From NCBI GenBank assembly GCA_964483245.1, contig CAZABP010000007.1:60190-124189 (forward strand): a DNA stretch of 64,000 bases, in the 5' to 3' direction. The stretch is from CAZABP01 sp964483245. Lineage in GTDB: Bacteria > Planctomycetota > UBA1135 > UBA2386. Shown here one piece after another: positions 61,986 to 64,000 of this stretch. Position 1 is the stretch's first letter, and each line of letters starts with the position of its first letter. Below the pieces are notes generated by a model, which worked only from the letters and a program-made list of their open reading frames with translations, did no database searches and was not told where the DNA came from. The translations under genes and the position numbers were made by a program.

Positions 61986-64000
61986 TCAGCCGAACGCCGG
62001 CGCGCAGCATTTCTTGTACTTGAGCCCCGAACCGCACGGGCACGGATCGTTGCGGCCGACCTTGGCCTGCTTCGGCGCTTCGGCCGCGGCGGCCGGCGCC
62101 GCCGGCTGCGGGGCTGCGACCGGTCGCCGCGGCGGCGCCGGCGGCGGGGCCTGCGGTCGTTGGGCCCCGGGCGGCCCCTGCGAGATCCGCACCTGCGCCC
62201 CGGCGGCGACCGCGTCCATCACCTCCTTGGGTGCCTGGCCGGCTGCGATCAGCGCCTCCACCATCGCCTGCGCCGTGACCGGATCGGCTGGCGGCGGCGG
62301 CGCCGCACGCCGTGCCGGCGCCTCCGGCGGACGCAGCTCTACCTTGAAGATCAGATCGGTCACCTGCTCGGCGATCGCGTTCTTCAGCAGCTCGAACTTC
62401 TCGTAGCCCTCTTTCTTGTACTCGTTCTTCGGATCGATCTGCGCATAGCTGCGCAGCCCGATCCCGGCGCGCAGGACCTCCATCGCGTGCAGGTGGTCCT
62501 TCCACTTCTGGTCCATCGTGTCGAGCAGGATGAACCGCTGCACCTGCTTCCAGTCCGCCTCCCCGTAGTGCGACTGCCGCTTGCCGCCGACGGCGCGCAC
62601 ACGCTCGATGATCCAGTCGAACAGCCGCTCGCGCGCGACCTGCTCGAACCCCTCCAGCTCGATCTCCTGGCCGCACTTGTGCACCAGCCATTTGCGCAGC
62701 CCCTCGAAGTCGATCGGCTTCTCGCGATCCCCGGCGTGGCTGTCGATGATCGGCTCGAGCACCTGCTCGAACATGCCGAAGATCTTCCCGTCGTAGTCGA
62801 CCCCTTCGAGCACCTCCTGCCGCTGCGCATAGATGAACTTGCGCTGCTTGTCCATGACCTCGTCGTATTCGATGAGGTTCTTGCGGATGTCGAAGTTGCG
62901 CGCCTCGACCTTCTTCTGCGCGCGCGCGATGCCGCGCGTGACCATCGGGCTCTCGATCCGCTCGCCGGACTTCAGCCCCAGGCGCTCCATCATCGTGCGC
63001 ACCCAGTCACGCGCGAAGATCCGCATCAGGTCGTCGTCGAAGCACAGGAAGAACTTCGTCTGCCCCGGATCCCCCTGCCGCGCGCAACGTCCGCGCAGCT
63101 GGTTGTCGATCCGGCGCGCCTCGTGCCGTTCGGTACCGACCACGAACAACCCGCCGAGTTCGAGGATCCTGGCCCGCTCGGTGCGCTGCTGCTCGCGCAG
63201 CTCGGTGAGCAGCGCCTGCGCCTCCGGCCCGGTCGGGTCGGCCCCGCGCCGGTGCATCTCCTGCTTCAGCAGCAGGTCCGGATTGCCGCCGAGCACGATG
63301 TCGGTGCCACGCCCGGCCATGTTCGTCGCCACCGTGACCGAGCCCTGGCGGCCGGCCTGCGCGATGATCTCCGCCTCGCGTTCGTGGTGCTTGGCGTTCA
63401 GCACGTTGTGCGGGATGCCGGCGTTCTGCAGCCGCTTGGACAGCTCCTCCGATTTCGCGATCGAAGTCGTGCCGACCAGCACCGGCCGGCCCTGCCCGTG
63501 CGCCTCCTGGATCTCCTCGACGATCGCCTCGTACTTGCTCTGCGCGTCGAGGTAGATCTGGTCGTCGATGTCCTTGCGGATCATCGGGCGGTTGGTCGGG
63601 ATCGAGACGACGTCGAGCTTGTAGATCCGCCCGAACTCCGCCGCCTCGGTCATCGCCGTGCCGGTCATCCCGGCCAGCTTCTCGAACATGCGGAAGTAGT
63701 TCTGCAGCGTGATCGTCGCCAGCGTCTGCGACTCCTCGCGCGGCGTGATGCCTTCCTTCGCCTCGACCGCCTGGTGCAGGCCGTCGCTCCAACGGCGGCC
63801 GACCATCAGGCGGCCGGTGAACTCGTCGACGATGATGACCTCGGTCTCCCCGCTCTGCTGGTTGCGCGCGACGACGTAGTCCTTGTCCCGCTCGTAGATG
63901 TGGTGCGCGCGCAGGGCCTGCTCGATGTGGTGCGGCCAGTCCATGTGCTGCGGGTCGCTGTAGAAGCTGTCGACGCCGGCCAGCTTCTCGGCGCGCTCGA
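61986..64000 (-). CDS. secA: Preprotein translocase ATPase SecA, C-terminal two-thirds (5' end outside window)
   Basis: SecA drives protein export through SecYEG. The ~671 visible residues run off the window end in frame. Motifs are EVIIVDEFTGRLMVGRRWSDG, VTVATNMAGRGTDIVLGGNP, RRIDNQLRGRCARQGDPGQ, then helical scaffold and wing. An Ala/Pro-rich linker (~60 residues) leads to the zinc-binding SEC-C motif NDPCPCGSGLKYKKCC at the end, which binds SecB and ribosomes. The Walker A region is outside the window. Confidence 0.97.
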   Translation of the reverse strand, partial: ERAEKLAGVDSFYSDPQHMDWPHHIEQALRAHHIYERDKDYVVARNQQSGETEVIIVDEFTGRLMVGRRWSDGLHQAVEAKEGITPREESQTLATITLQNYFRMFEKLAGMTGTAMTEAAEFGRIYKLDVVSIPTNRPMIRKDIDDQIYLDAQSKYEAIVEEIQEAHGQGRPVLVGTTSIAKSEELSKRLQNAGIPHNVLNAKHHEREAEIIAQAGRQGSVTVATNMAGRGTDIVLGGNPDLLLKQEMHRRGADPTGPEAQALLTELREQQRTERARILELGGLFVVGTERHEARRIDNQLRGRCARQGDPGQTKFFLCFDDDLMRIFARDWVRTMMERLGLKSGERIESPMVTRGIARAQKKVEARNFDIRKNLIEYDEVMDKQRKFIYAQRQEVLEGVDYDGKIFGMFEQVLEPIIDSHAGDREKPIDFEGLRKWLVHKCGQEIELEGFEQVARERLFDWIIERVRAVGGKRQSHYGEADWKQVQRFILLDTMDQKWKDHLHAMEVLRAGIGLRSYAQIDPKNEYKKEGYEKFELLKNAIAEQVTDLIFKVELRPPEAPARRAAPPPPADPVTAQAMVEALIAAGQAPKEVMDAVAAGAQVRISQGPPGAQRPQAPPPAPPRRPVAAPQPAAPAAAAEAPKQAKVGRNDPCPCGSGLKYKKCCAPAFG

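Noticed and set aside
1..64000. tRNA, rRNA or insertion-sequence genes
   Set aside because: I looked for tRNA TpsiC-arm sequences, transposase motifs and terminal inverted repeats on both strands by eye and saw none that hold together. A covariance or profile scan could still find one.

Overview
The window is a high-GC, gene-dense piece of a bacterial chromosome. Several gene families point to Planctomycetota: a Tat-exported DUF1501 protein paired with a DUF1800 protein, a DUF1573 protein, secreted kelch/beta-propeller proteins ending in a common C-terminal domain, an ECF sigma factor carrying a membrane segment, and a transmembrane Ser/Thr kinase beside another ECF sigma factor. Lineage is inferred from family content only. 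The first gene (Ski2-like helicase) and the last (secA) run off the ends. I see no rRNA, tRNA or CRISPR array.

Layout. 1-2.8 kb: helicase and a secreted Ntn-hydrolase-like protein (+). 2.9-9.4 kb (-): three exported proteins; the first of the operon, a beta-helix protein, starts in a heptanucleotide repeat and is out of frame. 9.6-14.5 kb (-): isoprenoid block (coiled-coil membrane protein, prenyl synthase, dxs, NAD kinase). 14.8-18.0 kb (-): a HEAT-like protein and a TPR lipoprotein with an HExxH motif. 18.2-23.5 kb (-): Gld-type ABC transporter (ATPase, permease, GldG-like, DUF4340) closed by a strong intrinsic terminator. 23.5-26.2 kb: rho and clpP, divergent. 26.8-36.9 kb: secreted proteins, DUF1501/DUF1800, a thioredoxin-like protein, a TPR protein, an RsbU-type phosphatase and a STAS-PilZ protein. 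37.1-44.7 kb (-): membrane-tethered ECF sigma factor, a divergent bL34, PilB/PilT/PilB-like ATPases and a DUF1573 protein. 44.8-52 kb: a lipoprotein, a kinase/ECF/zinc-finger signalling cluster and a large TPR-FHA protein. 52-54.8 kb (-): degenerate GGDEF protein, yebC, rpsI, rplM. 54.8-56.5 kb: small accessory island with a Uma2 protein and a putative AbiEii-type toxin pair. 56.5-64 kb (-): pyk, a zinc-ribbon/HEAT protein, metK, waaA (Kdo transferase) and secA.

The most interesting locus is 9351-9423. Nine copies of a 7-bp unit lie between a perfect Shine-Dalgarno/ATG and the signal peptide of an 800-residue exported protein. At nine copies the ATG leads to a 40-residue dead-end peptide; at 8 or 11 copies it would read straight into the signal peptide and the full protein. 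This is the structure of a phase-variation (contingency) locus in the OFF state. The downstream kelch gene overlaps it by 4 bp and may switch with it.

Other non-coding signals: G-quadruplex-type G-run repeats just after several stop codons, always on the sense strand; a repeated 3'-end hairpin shared by rpmH and the tethered sigma factor gene; and two matching promoters (TTGACY, 16-17 bp, TACCKT) before rpmH and rplM.
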